The notes under the pieces were generated by a model. The model was given only the letters and a program-made list of their open reading frames with translations. It was not told the DNA's origin and did no database searches. From contig OU452211.1 in assembly GCA_911728435.2 (NCBI GenBank), positions 3,720,001 to 3,784,000 of the forward strand: a stretch of 64,000 nt of DNA, given 5' to 3'. Shown here in pieces: positions 44,801-56,370 of the stretch. Positions within the stretch are counted from its first letter, which is position 1; each line of letters opens with the position of its first letter. Origin of the DNA: Apoderus coryli. Lineage: Eukaryota > Arthropoda > Insecta > Coleoptera > Attelabidae. Position numbers and translations under genes: made by a program.

Positions 44801-46978
44801 ATGATGAGAGATCCTTATCAAATGGTGCAATATGGACAAGCGCAATCTGCTGCACACGAGGTAAGTTTTTCTTAAATTAATTATCCATATTAATTTTTAA
44901 ATTACTACTATTTAATTAAATTTATTCTAAAAATCAAATAAATATTTTTTAACAAAATAAAAAATTTAATTAAATATTTTATATGAATATTGCGTCTGCA
45001 GGCTTTTCGGTTTTATTTATTATTAAATATTACACATTTCTTGTGTGTGTGTGTATTAAAAAAGTTTTTTATTTAAATTTTATCTGAGGCCTAATTTAAT
45101 AGATTATTTAGAACTAAGAGCTTTATCCTGATTTACCGAGAAATCTACTGTAAAGCAGTATTTCTGTAGTGCAACTCAACAACTTAAACACTGCTTTAAT
45201 TATTATTTTTTTAATTACCAATAATTATTGTTAAATCAACAAACATTTTTTTATCGTGTATCAATATCTTTTATATCAATATTTTGTTATAATTGTAAAT
45301 AAAACATTATGTAGGATTATAAAACTGAAAATGTTTAGCAAACTGTAAATAAATTAATCAAACATATTATATAAACTACACTGAGACAAATAAATGAGAA
45401 AAGAAAACTGTAACATTGGAATTTTATATTTTTAAGGAAATTGAATTGAAAATTTGTTTTGGACATATATTACTTCCCATATTAATATATCGTGATTGTT
45501 AAACATTTGTATAAATAAAATTCTACACTAAAATAAATATTTTGTTAAACCAACCACATGTTTTGGTATTAAAAGCAATTGTTTAAATGTTCTTCAAATT
45601 GATTAAAAAGAGATCTATATGAAAAAGAATATTTTTTGGAATTTATATTTTATTTATAAAAACAGTTGCGTGTGTTAGAAAATTTAAGGATTAAGAAACA
45701 TTTTAAAGACTTAATTAATAAGTATACATTTCCTGTTTATAAAACTAACGTTAGCAAACAATTTATTTAATCGATGACTTGAATTGTTAGGTGTCCAAAA
45801 TTTTTTGTAAATTTGTGTACAAATTTTTCCCAAATCCATATTTCTATAAAATTGTGAAACTAGTTTGCACCTAAGCCTTCATCAATCTACTAATTAAAAA
45901 TCTACTTATAAAATACTAAACAATTCTAGAGCATTTTTTTTTTTATTTACAGATTTCTCGCTTGACACTACTTCAACCTACATACCGCCATCCATACCAC
46001 ACCGCAACTCCATATTCAACTTCACCAACCCAACAAACGACAACGAACAGCTCACAAACTCCATCCTCCCCTACATGCCGTATCTCACCCTTTATAGATA
46101 CATCTCCAACAGCAGCAGTGGCGACCCCATCAACATATTTGGAATGCAATACTCAGATACCAACTTACACTAACTATTGGTTGAATTCCCCAACTCCTGC
46201 TGATGTAGCTCCTGCTAGCAGCTACCAATCTCATCCTCATCATCATCACCATCAATGGCCTTCTGCGTATGGAAGCTATATGAATACATGTTTTGTGCCT
46301 AAACTTAATCATCAGGCGACAGCACAGAGTAGTTCGACAGTAGTGTATTCTGCCGCGTCTAATAAAGCAAGACGTTGTATAAAATGTCAATGCCCTAATT
46401 GTATTAATGAAGAACGCGGATTGGTCAAGCCAGCAGCGAAGAAAGTCCATGTATGCCATTATGCTGGTTGTGATAAAGTTTATGGAAAGACGTCGCATCT
46501 ACAGGCACATCTACGTTGGCATACTGGTGAAAGACCGTTTGTTTGCAACTGGATATTTTGTGGAAAACGATTTACAAGATCCGATGAACTTCAGCGACAT
46601 CTCCGGACTCATACCGGTGAAAAACGGTTTTCGTGTTCGATCTGCGCTAAAAGATTTATGCGATCAGATCATTTAGCGAAACATGTGAAAACTCATAAAA
46701 AAGACAGTGGCACAACAAAAACAAATAGTACAAAAAGTAAAGAAAACAACAGCGAAACAACTAGTAATATTAATAATGATAAACACCAAACGGTAGTTCA
46801 GGGTAGTGGTAATAACAATAATATTAGTTCATTAGATAGTAGTCAAAAATATAGCAGTGTCTTTAGTAATGTGCCTCATCATTCATTTAATCAGTTTAGT
46901 ACGCAATTTTTCCATCCGCATCAACAGAGTTGTGGTAGTCAAAGTTTTTATGCAAACTATGGTTTAATAAATTCATAA
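44801..46978 (+). CDS. Sp/buttonhead-family zinc-finger transcription factor
   Basis: Two exons, 44801-44860 and 45953-46978, join in phase 0 to 361 aa. The donor is GAG/GTAAGT and the acceptor is TTTACAG. Exon 1 starts ATGATG and encodes only 20 residues. A serine/threonine/proline- and histidine-rich activation-type region precedes a Btd box ([11 protein letters not shown]). Three C2H2 fingers follow: [40 protein letters not shown] and [20 protein letters not shown]. The Btd box plus these finger helices define the Sp branch rather than KLF. Such factors bind GC/GT boxes and in insects pattern the head and appendages. The usual N-terminal Sp box (SPLALL type) is represented only by a diverged [10 protein letters not shown] at the splice junction. 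I cannot choose between the buttonhead/Sp5 and Sp1/Sp6-9 orthologs; the short length favours the former. The C-terminal tail is N- and S-rich. Confidence 0.9.
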
Positions 46979-47196
46979 AAATAACAGTTTCCCATTAACT
47001 CAAAAATTAAAAGAAGAAAAACATGTTAAATATGCTAAACATTTTTCTCTGTATATAGAACTAAAATGGGACCAACTGAAATGTTTTTGCCAATACTTAT
47101 TTCTGTAGATATTTTGTAAAAAATTATTGAATAATACTTTTTGTAAATAATGTAAATTTGTTATTATGTTGATTAAATATTTTTCAAAAAAATATG

Positions 47197-47202
47197 AATA
47201 AA
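47197..47202 (+). terminator. probable polyadenylation signal of the Sp-family gene
   Basis: AATAAA about 220 nt after the stop codon (TAA ends at 46978). Confidence 0.5.
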
Positions 47203-48026
47203 CGAATCAATACTTGAAAAAAGTTACGAGTTTTATTTAAAGTTAAAGTTTTACAGATAATTTGTTGTAGTTCAATAATATAAATTAAAAGTTTATATCT
47301 TTTAATTATTAATTATAAAATTAACTTACTCTATAAGTTTGTAAATGCCACTGTATATAAAGTTCGTGGTCTGATCTGTGAATGCGATCTCTCGGCACAT
47401 GCTGTCACCTGTCGGCAGAACAATGCACTGCTAAATACCTCAATCGCCAAGAGATGTCGCTAACAATACAAGCGAACACAAGACAGTATTTTATTCAATA
47501 TTAAGATAATTGGGGTGCTATTAAATAGGCGGGCTTTTACGAATGCATGGCCGCCCTAAAATAGCAGAGAGGGCGGTAGATACAGTGGAAAATAAGATAG
47601 CAAGCATCGGCAGAGGAAAATGTATAATACAATAAAAATACAAAAAACAAAAGCAAATTACACAGTGTGTGATATTTTATATTGCGCACAGCTATATAGT
47701 GGGGTAGTAGTAATGAGTTATAACTTTTCACCATAATATTTTATACCAACGAAAATTTTATCAAGTCAGTTTAAATCAAAACAATCGACGGCGCGAATGT
47801 TTCAGTCGTTTCAATTGTTTTTGTTTTGCATTATGAATTAATATGGCCGTGATATTGGATACTATTAATAATTAAGTATTACTAGCCATCGGAGCTCTAA
47901 AATAAGTGTTTATATAGTGCTTGCTTTATATACAGTGCAATTCTATTCGATTTATAGTGATTGAAGTGATATTCTTAAAACAACGCGGTGATTTGTCTGT
48001 TTCTTGTGCTTTGCCAATCACTCTAG

Positions 48027-48752
48027 CAAACTGGAGGACCGACACGAAAGACATCAAGATAAAGGCGGCCGTGGTTCGCCGCAGCTTTTAGCGGTAAGTC
48101 ATTTGTTTTTTTATTTTGTTATACCTTACAACCTGTCTAATAAAAATATCTTATATAACGTATAGAAGCACAACTCTGACTAGGTAAAACTAATTATTGT
48201 AAATGATATTGATATAATATTATAACCTTGAGTGATATCGTTTTCAGGACTGTTTCTGAAATGCAACTCTGTCATCTATTTTCACAAAAATTAATTAAAT
48301 AAAATGTTCTTTAAATTTCTGTATATTAACAACTCCTTAAAGATACCAAAATAATAAAAATATGTAAAAACTTACATAGTAAAAAACCCTCGTCAATGAA
48401 TACAAACGAGATACCACCAATCTTAAAAACTGCACTAAATGAAAGTCTGTCCTTGTAGTATTTACATATCTTCGATTTTTTAATAAAATAGGTTAAAGTA
48501 AAATTAAAAATGTAGGTACAAAAATTACAAATATAAAATAATATAAATGTAATAAAAACTCCATAGGGATTGTAGATTACAAGCGCAAGGTTTAGCCTTT
48601 CATCACTTCAACTTATGATCTTTTTGTGATTGATTCTAATTTAGGGAACGCCGAGTGGTCCACAGCAGTGTTCTGCCTGTTGCTTCAGAGGCCAGATTTG
48701 TATTCCGTCACCTGTGTCAGTCCCAGCAGAGCGCTTATTGCCGCCTTCCTAG
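48027..48752 (+). other. possible two-exon transcript with an open spliced frame
   Basis: A GC-rich segment at 48027-48093 is bounded by an acceptor-like CTCTAG and a GCG/GTAAGT donor. A second GC-rich segment begins at 48645 after an AATTTAG acceptor and stays open to a TAG at 48750-48752. Joining them keeps exactly one frame open across both: LEDRHERHQDKGGRGSPQLL, then GTPSGPQQCSACCFRG and so on. No in-frame Met is present after the upstream stop at 47989, so the true start would lie in an earlier exon, or this may be a non-coding or 5' UTR transcript. No family was recognised. Confidence 0.3.
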
Positions 48753-49744
48753 GGATTTTTAAACAAAAAATTTACTCCTAAGATAACATCCGGAAAAATA
48801 TTCTAAAGCAAACAATTTTGAAGTGGATGATGATTTAAATTCAAATTTACTACAATTTTAGCACCAATATCATTATTTTATAGCCATCTGCAATGGGAAA
48901 AATTTATTGCAATCCATTTTTGTCAGTGTAACATATAAAGCCGGTCCGATTTATTTTGTGTTTGTTTTCTTTTTAATAGCAAGTTTTATATAGAGTCTCA
49001 CGCTCGACTAGCCGCGTTGAAAACTTGAAAATGTAAGAAAATTAATTAAATCTTTGAATACCTATACTTATGTTCATATGAGATAGTTTATTCTGGTTTT
49101 CTTTCGAAGGTGGCTATTAATTATACATATATATTATAAAAGTAATTAATTATATTTTATAACATCGCGCTTTTCTTGTATATTATACCGATATGGGCAG
49201 TATGGATGGAAAAATATGGGTGAAATTTATTACTCGTTTATTTCTACATTATGTTTTATTTAGGTATATTTTGATCGTGTGGTGATTATTTATTGTATGA
49301 AATAGAGCTTTTAACTTAGTAAAACATATTTTAATTATTTAAGACATGGACAAAAAAAAACAATAGTATCATGTGTAAGTTCTATATGATAACTAAACTC
49401 ACTGCCAGATTATATTATTAAACGATATTTGGCAAGCTTTTATATTTACTTAAGGTATCAATCTATTAGTACCAAAATATTGTGTACCCATCTCCTTCAC
49501 TGAAGAAAACAAGTTAAAGATGAGGACATCCTAAGTAACACATTACCATTTTTCATTCATTGATAGCTCTAAAACTTGGACTAGTCTGACCAGTATTAAA
49601 TACGCCCCTGTTTTTATTAAAAGTCTGGTATCTCAAACATAAAATCTAGACTAAATAATATACTCCCTGTATCTATCTATATCTACACCAAAAACTATAC
49701 ATAATTTTTTTTTGAAAAAGTGACCACATAATATTGTGTCAATA
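48753..49744. other. AT-rich intergenic DNA
   Basis: Nothing recognised on either strand. Confidence 0.5.
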
Positions 49745-51896
49745 CAGGGTGATTCATTCTGGTTGCAACAAACAAAAACTGGAGATTCCTGAAAACAATT
49801 CAAGCATTTTTTGCCATTGAACCCATGTCCGCAAATGCTTCGTTATCGAGATATAGTGTGTCCAAATTTAGTGGTCAAATTAACTTTTTTGTTAATTTCT
49901 CAAAAACTAGCTAACCCATCTTGACAAAATTTTACATGCATTTGAGGACAGATCACCTAAAATATTCTGAATTATTTTGGCTTTCATTAACTGTTCATTG
50001 GCGTAGATATAGGGGGCATTTGGATAAATTTTACACATAAATTAGTTAAACACAGCTTTGACAAGCTTCATTATTTTAAATTATTACTTTTTTAAAAAGA
50101 GCAACTTATAAGCTACAAAAAAGTTAATTACGTCGATGTTGTGGTTTCTACCATTTTTATGGAAAGCGATAAATTGCAAAATGAAAAATAAAAGTTGCCG
50201 TGGAAAACGATTTAATAATAACAAATTACTTAGCAACAAATTTGAAGGCCTATCAGTACAATTAAAAATTTAACAATAAAAAGACTAAACTCGATATTAA
50301 AATAAGAAAATTAATAACAACTGTTCAAACTGCCCTCCATTGACAGTAAATGCACATTTTACATCTTTCAACTCATGAATTTGTAGGTCTAATAAGGATA
50401 TTATGATTGTTTCTTATTTTCCTAGCAGCTTCATGAACTCCAGTAGTTGGTTTTCATTTATAATTCATGTACCCCCATAAAAAGAAGTCGAGCGGATTCA
50501 GATGCGGTGATCTTGGAGGCCACTCAATGGAACCTCCCAAACCAATCATATTGTTTCTAAACAGTTGATTTAAAACTTTAGTTACTTGTCTACCACGGTG
50601 CGCAGGGGCTCCGTCATGTTGATACCACATGTTTTGAACAATATTCAGAGGTACATCCTCAATAAATTCGGGCAGGCGGTTGTGTAGGAAAAGACTGTAT
50701 TGATTTGAGTTTAAATGCCCATTAATTACTAACAACGGCAATAATTTATTGTTAAACATAATATGCCACCCCAAACATTGATACTAAAACGTTCTTCCCT
50801 AATAGCACGAGGGTAGGAGACTATACATGTTCATTATGGTTTGTATTTATGCCATCTCTAGTAAAAGTTGCTTCATCTGACCAGAGCACTTTCTCTAAAA
50901 ATCTTTCATCTTCTTACCAAGAACCCAATTACAAAATAATAGACGCCTTTCACGGTTTCCAGGATGTAGGGCCTTGGACATCTTGATAATGATAGATATA
51001 GAGCATTTCTCAGTTTAATAGTCTCCAAACAGTTGTTCGACGTAATGCCAATTGAGTTGGTATTATTCTAGTGCTTATTTTCGGATCGTCTAAATCTAAA
51101 TCCACTATGTTTTCTTCAGTTTGAATATTTAGACGATGCGGTCGTTTATTAACTCTAGATAAAATGCTCCTTATCGTTCTAAGCCTGTGTAATGTACCCT
51201 TCCATGTTTTGTTATATGGACGATGTCTATTAGAATAACTAATTTGGTATTCTCTGGCCGCTGCTCCTGCATTTGCATTACACAAAAAAAAACATTCGCA
51301 ATATTAGAAACAACTACGAAATAATAAAACAATTTTAACTAATTTAAGTTTGTTGCTGTCAAAGTTTTTTTTATTGTTGCGGCATTCGTTTTCCATGGCA
51401 ACTTTGATTTTTCATTTGGTTTTCTGGTGAACGTTATTTTGATTTAAATCTACCATTAACTTGCAATTTATCGGTTTCCATAAAAATGGTAGAAATGACA
51501 ACATCGACGTAATTAACTTTTTTGTAGCCTATAAGTTGCTCTTTTTTAAAAAGTAATAATTTAAAATAATGATGCTTGTCAAAGCGGTCTTTAATTAATT
51601 TATGTGTAAAATTTACCCAAATGCCCCCCATAATGTACGCCAATGAACAGTTAATGAAAGCCAAAATAATGCAGATTATTTTAGGTTATCAGTCCCCAAA
51701 TGCATGTAAAATTTTGTCGAAATCGGTTAGCTAGTTTTTGAGAAATGAACAAGAAAGTTAATTTGACTACTAAATTTGGACACCCTGTATCTCGATAACG
51801 AAGCATTTGCGGACATGGGTTCAATGACAAAAAATGCTTAAATCACTTTCAGCAATCTCCAGTTTTCGTTTGTTGCAACCATAATGAATCACCCTC
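49745..51896 (-). mobile_element. Tc1/mariner-superfamily transposon with about 500-bp inverted repeats, inactive
   Basis: The left end (CAGGGTGATTCATTCTGG) at 49745 is matched in inverted form at the right end (GAGGGTGATTCATTATGG read on the minus strand) at 51896, with TA on both sides. The similarity continues inward for roughly 490-540 bp, to about 50238 on the left and 51355 on the right, with substitutions and an indel near 51440. Both arms carry the same phrases (for example AAGCATTTGCGGACATGGGT). The interior holds a broken DD41D-type transposase on the minus strand. Total length is 2,152 bp. The arm divergence shows it is older than the similar element at 59642. Confidence 0.88.
50340..51290 (-). 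pseudogene. DD41D-type transposase, frameshifted
   Basis: The N-terminal DNA-binding part at 51010-51285 contains AAREYQISYSNRHRPYNKTW and STRIIPTQLALRRTTVWRLL. The first catalytic block (EKVLWSDEATFTRDGINTN) lies near 50870. At 50454-50774 are MWYQHDGAPAHRG, then SIEWPPRSPHLNPLDFFLWG. Between the D of QHDG and the D of PLDFF there are 41 residues. SPD has become SPH, which may not matter if PLD supplies the acid. A C-terminal NGGQFEQLL piece lies near 50335. At least two frame changes and a premature stop after FLWGYMNYK disable it. Confidence 0.82.
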
Positions 51897-51898
51897 TA

Positions 51899-53762
51899 TA
51901 GAAACAAATAGGTAAAACAAGGTGTCAATTTTAAAAGGACCACCGTAGATTTTATATTATTTTTGGATTCTGCGTAATAGTATAAGCAGATTCCTTGTAT
52001 ATATACATATATTAAAGAAGAAATTAAAAATATAAAAAATGAGAGAAGATTTATGAAACATTTAAAAAAAATTTCAATATTCTCGTATAATAAATTGTTG
52101 CTAAATATGTATTTTGTACGGCGCTTTTTTACTAGTTTTTCTTTCGTTATTGTCTAATAAATTAAGAAATTAAATTACAATATTAATTAATTCAAAATTA
52201 TTAGTGTTTTTAAACATTATATATAAATATAATAAGTCTAACCCTTAGATTTAACTATTTTAATTGTTTCGCTGTTTACCTTAATTTTTTATTAAATTAT
52301 TTTTTTAATTTAAAAATAATTTAAATGGTTTTTGTCTCCCTTCTGCCATTTTATGCTGGTGCCCAGGCCCGCTAAAACTAATAATAAGGTTAAAACCTGC
52401 TATTAGATTGAAAACCCACGAATCATGCTGTATCTACACTTTTTATTGATTTCCTTAGTAAATTCTTAACCGAATATAAACCATGAATGTGTTAATCAAG
52501 ATGTGATCGTTAAATTATAGACTTCTATTTAGAACTTCGGTTAACATCGAATTAATTTAAAAAAATGTCATAGGCGCCTATAATAGATTCTATATTAGGG
52601 TCCACTAACTCGTTACCCCACTTTGTCAGCCTAAATACAAATTGTCTAATCTCTATCGCATTAATGAACATCCCTTAGAACAAAAAATAAATCAATAATT
52701 TGAACAGAAAACAGATAATACATTAAGGTTCACTACAGACGTTACACTAACCTTTGTCTATTTTGTTCGAATTTATCAACAAATGCGAGTGGTCAATTTA
52801 AAATAGGCCGACAGAGCCGAGCCGTTTCTCCGTGCTTAAAAACCCAATTTCACTTGTTATAAACCATTGTTTTTCTTGGGAAAGTACCTGGTTGAATATC
52901 TTTGATTTACGGAATCGTTGCCCTTAGTCCTACTCATAATATATAAGTCATTTAGTAAAACTTTAAAAGTTTTTTATATCAGTTAATTTTAGAAAATAAA
53001 TGGGAAAAGCAAACTTCAAGTGTCATGTCCCATTTCATACTTAATGATATTAGATTCACCTGCATAATGTTTTTGAAATAAAACATAATCATACCTTGTC
53101 AAGTTTAAATAATATATGAGCCTATAATAATTCAAGACTAACTATAACAATCACTTGTAAAACATGGTTGTTTTAATAAATAATTGAAAACATTTTCTTT
53201 TGCTATTGAAAACTATCATTAACCTTTTTTTAATTAGTAGTATGAAAATCAAATAACATATTATGACATAATGAAATATTAGTTGGGTATAATTTATATA
53301 TGTTTAATCATATACTTTTAAAACTGTCTTATAAGCTGGACACATGAAAATACTAGCTTGATGTAAGTATATTATGCTGTAGTTTCAATAAATGAAATAG
53401 CAAAAAAAATAATAACACTTCTGTTTATAATATATATAATAAATGGTATACTAACAACTTAAGAACAATAATTTTAAGAATTTCAGTAGATTGAAATGTC
53501 AAGAAAATTATAAAAATAAAACAGTAATTTTTCTGCTATTAATATATATAAAAAATTAAAAATAAAATGCACAGATTTCCATTAAATTAAACTCAACTTA
53601 GCATATCTAAGGTAACAACTATGTATAATCACTTTTATAAAACAAGCCATAACTAATATAATGTATTTTTCTGTATTTTGTAGCTCTGAAGATGTAAATA
53701 AAGACTTTCGAAAGCAATATAGCAAAAAAGAGTTTTACTAGCAAATCCAAGATATAATCTAT
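51899..53762. other. very AT-rich intergenic DNA
   Basis: Nothing recognised over 1.8 kb; long runs of A and T, no domain-bearing frame. Confidence 0.5.
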
Positions 53763-54225
53763 AAATAAAAGAAAACAAACAAAAACTTTCAAAGTCAACT
53801 CCACAAAAAACTTTTAATTTAGTTATGTAAAGGAAACTAGTTTCGGCTCAACAAGCCATCGTCAGTCATACAATAAAGATAAAAACGACCGCATAAGAGA
53901 AAAAATAAATAAATAAAACGTACAACGGGCAACAAATCTATACATAAGTTCATAAGGTGAAAATAATATTACACGAAAACAAACACCTGTGTTGAGTAAA
54001 TAAATAAAATAAGAATTTTAATGCATCCAAGACCAGATTCAAATATATATGTTGCCCGTTGTACGTTTTATTTATTTATTTATTTTTTCTCTTATGCGTT
54101 CGTTTTTATCTTTATTGTAGGACTGATGATGCCTTGTTGAGCCAAAACTAGTTTCCTTTACATAACTAAATTACAAGTTTTTTGTGGCGTTGACTTTGAA
54201 AGTTTTTGTTTGTTTTCTTTTATTT
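53763..54225. repeat. 463-bp fold-back (inverted repeat) element
   Basis: The left arm at 53763-53933 is complementary to the right arm at 54051-54225, nearly base for base over about 170 bp, with a 117-bp loop. Both arms include GAAACTAGTTT, CATCGTCAGTC/CATCATCAGTC-type, AAATAAATAAATAAAACG and CGTACAACGGGCAAC segments. Differences are a handful of substitutions and one 4-bp unit in the TAAA run. No transposase is inside. It is likely a fold-back MITE-type repeat or the result of inverted duplication. Confidence 0.92.
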
Positions 54226-55391
54226 GGCACTGACACTCCACTTTGATGATGGATAATTTATTTCGTTTGATATAATCTATACCCCAAATAAAACATTTTA
54301 CTATATATTTATATCAACTGCAAAAAACTCTTTGGGGTATATGCTTTATATTCTGGGAACGTTTTGGGAAAACGAAGCATACGATTATTTCAAAAATTTG
54401 AGGAATTACTGAGGTCAATCCAATGTATCAAATTATAATATTGTGATATTTATGACTCTTCCATTATACCGGAACTTGCTTATTTCAAATGGGACCCTGT
54501 ATGAAATTATTAATTTGGATTCCTTATCGGTTTTGGAGTAATTTGTGTTAATACCTAGCTATACCTATTTTCAACTGTAAATAAATAATTTATTTTTATT
54601 TTATGGAAAATTTGATTTTTTATTTGGCCCAAAGCAGGTCTCTGGAAAATATTCATTTCGTCACCTGATAAAAGCATGATAGCCGCAGTGAATATTGTGA
54701 ATATTCTCAAAATATAAGATTTAAAATAAGGTTGAGAGAAATATGTCTCTTTTGGACGGCGCACGATCCAAGCTCATGGGGTTAGAACTACTCTTCATTT
54801 CGTCACCTGATAAAAGCATACTAGCCTCAGTGACATTTTTTGAGAGTATAATCGAATTCTTTCGATAGACGTTTAGCAGAAAATTCAACCAGTTACTTCT
54901 GTATTATAGGACTAAAAACTGTGGTCTTCTGAGAATCTCTTCTTAGACGCGAAATGGCGAAATGCACTCATCCATTCGTTGAATTTCACTTTGTAACTCC
55001 CTCAGCTGTGCTTTTTGAGTCTCTATAATCTCTTTCGAACATAGTCTGGAGGGATATATCCATCCTGTGCTTTCACAAAAGAAGGATTCTCTACTTCTAC
55101 AAAATTTATATCTTTTACAATTTTCTATTAAGTTTTTTATGGTTTTTATAGTTTCTGGTTCCTTATTGCCTAGCCTACACGTAACTTTTCCATTAAACAA
55201 TCAAATTGTATACAGGAATTCTTTTACTGATCCATCATAAAGTCTATACCTATCCTCAGTCTACCTCGCCAGTTGCTCTCTTTGGGCATGGTCTTCTTAT
55301 AACAGGTTTACCACGTTCCTGTCTTGCTATATTATTGTCGTACCATGGTTTTTATAATGTTTAAAAAGGTCTATAGTCTAGATCAACACAC
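54226..55391. other. intergenic DNA with a 26-bp direct repeat
   Basis: A segment beginning TTCATTTCGTCACCTGATAA occurs at 54652 and again at 54794, 142 bp apart. A minus-strand open frame at 54943-55200 (85 residues, cysteine-containing, with AQLRELQSEIQRMDECI) and another at 54555-54764 have no recognised domain; both may belong to an old mobile element. Confidence 0.45.
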
Positions 55392-56370
55392 TTATAATAA
55401 TAATAATCTCTTTATTGTCGAACAGGTATTGCTACCCAATAACAAGACAAAATCTTACATTAACAAAAACAATTGCCTAGCATTACCATACAAAAATACC
55501 CAACTTAGAACTAACTTAAAACTAACTGAAAAATAGAAAAATACAAAAAAGGAAACACACGCATCAAAACGAAAGAAAATTGAGAGGATTACAAGAACAA
55601 TTAATAATAACAAGAAATAATTAACACATGAACATAATTCATCAAAACAAATACAAATCAGTAGCCCGCAAACATGTCTCTAAACTTTTCTTAAAAGAAT
55701 CAAGCGATACATTAAAAAAATCAACGTTATCATTAATGTTGCTGTATTTACAAGCCCGAAATAGTGATGCTTTAGATTCATAATTAGAACGAATCTGTGG
55801 CACCCAAAATAAACTAGCGCTTCTAGAGTGAACCCTAGGGACACGAAACCATAGCTGCTGAAGCAACCGAGGACAATCCAACATATCGTTGATCAACTTA
55901 AAAAGAAAGATATGCGTCTCTCGGCTAACGGCCGAAATCCAAACCTTGCCAGTAACAGGCCGTGATCACACCCACGAGGAGGAAAATATCCATCAATTTT
56001 AAATGACAAATATTTTAAAAACTTACGTTGGATACTCTTCAATCTCTGTATATGAACACGGTAGATGGTCGACCAAATGGTTGTAGCGAATTCCAAAATA
56101 GACACAACAAAAGCGAAATAGAGACCCTTCAGGCAGTCCATGTTGTTGAATTCTCTGGTCTGTCTAAAAATAAATCCTAAGATTTGCAAAGCATTAGCAG
56201 AAACTTGCTCAATGTGGTAGTTGAAAGATAAATTTACACCACGATTTTGGACGACCTTCACGAAATTCGTCTTGGAGTGAACTACGACCACGATTGAATT
56301 CACCATATCATCGATAAACACTGGTCCTTGATGGAGCTTCAACGCCAAAAATTGAATTAAGTTCATCCAT
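55392..56370 (-). mobile_element. 5'-truncated non-LTR retrotransposon 3' end
   Basis: The minus strand at 55893-56366 encodes the end of the RT/thumb region (NRGVNLSFNYHIEQVSANAL, LKSIQRKFLKYLSFKIDGYF), and at 55642-55896 the C-terminal tail (FWVPQIRSNYESKASLFRAC). Beyond the stop the 3' UTR ends in AATAAAGAGATTATTATTAT at about 55392-55415, a polyadenylation-like motif and a short ATT repeat tail. The body starts abruptly at 56370, the usual 5' truncation of LINE insertions. Only one frame shift separates the two pieces, so it is younger than the LINE at 34690. Confidence 0.82.

Noticed and set aside
46130..46676. Alternative frames over the Sp-family exon
   Set aside because: Overlap the zinc-finger coding region in other frames; no independent support.
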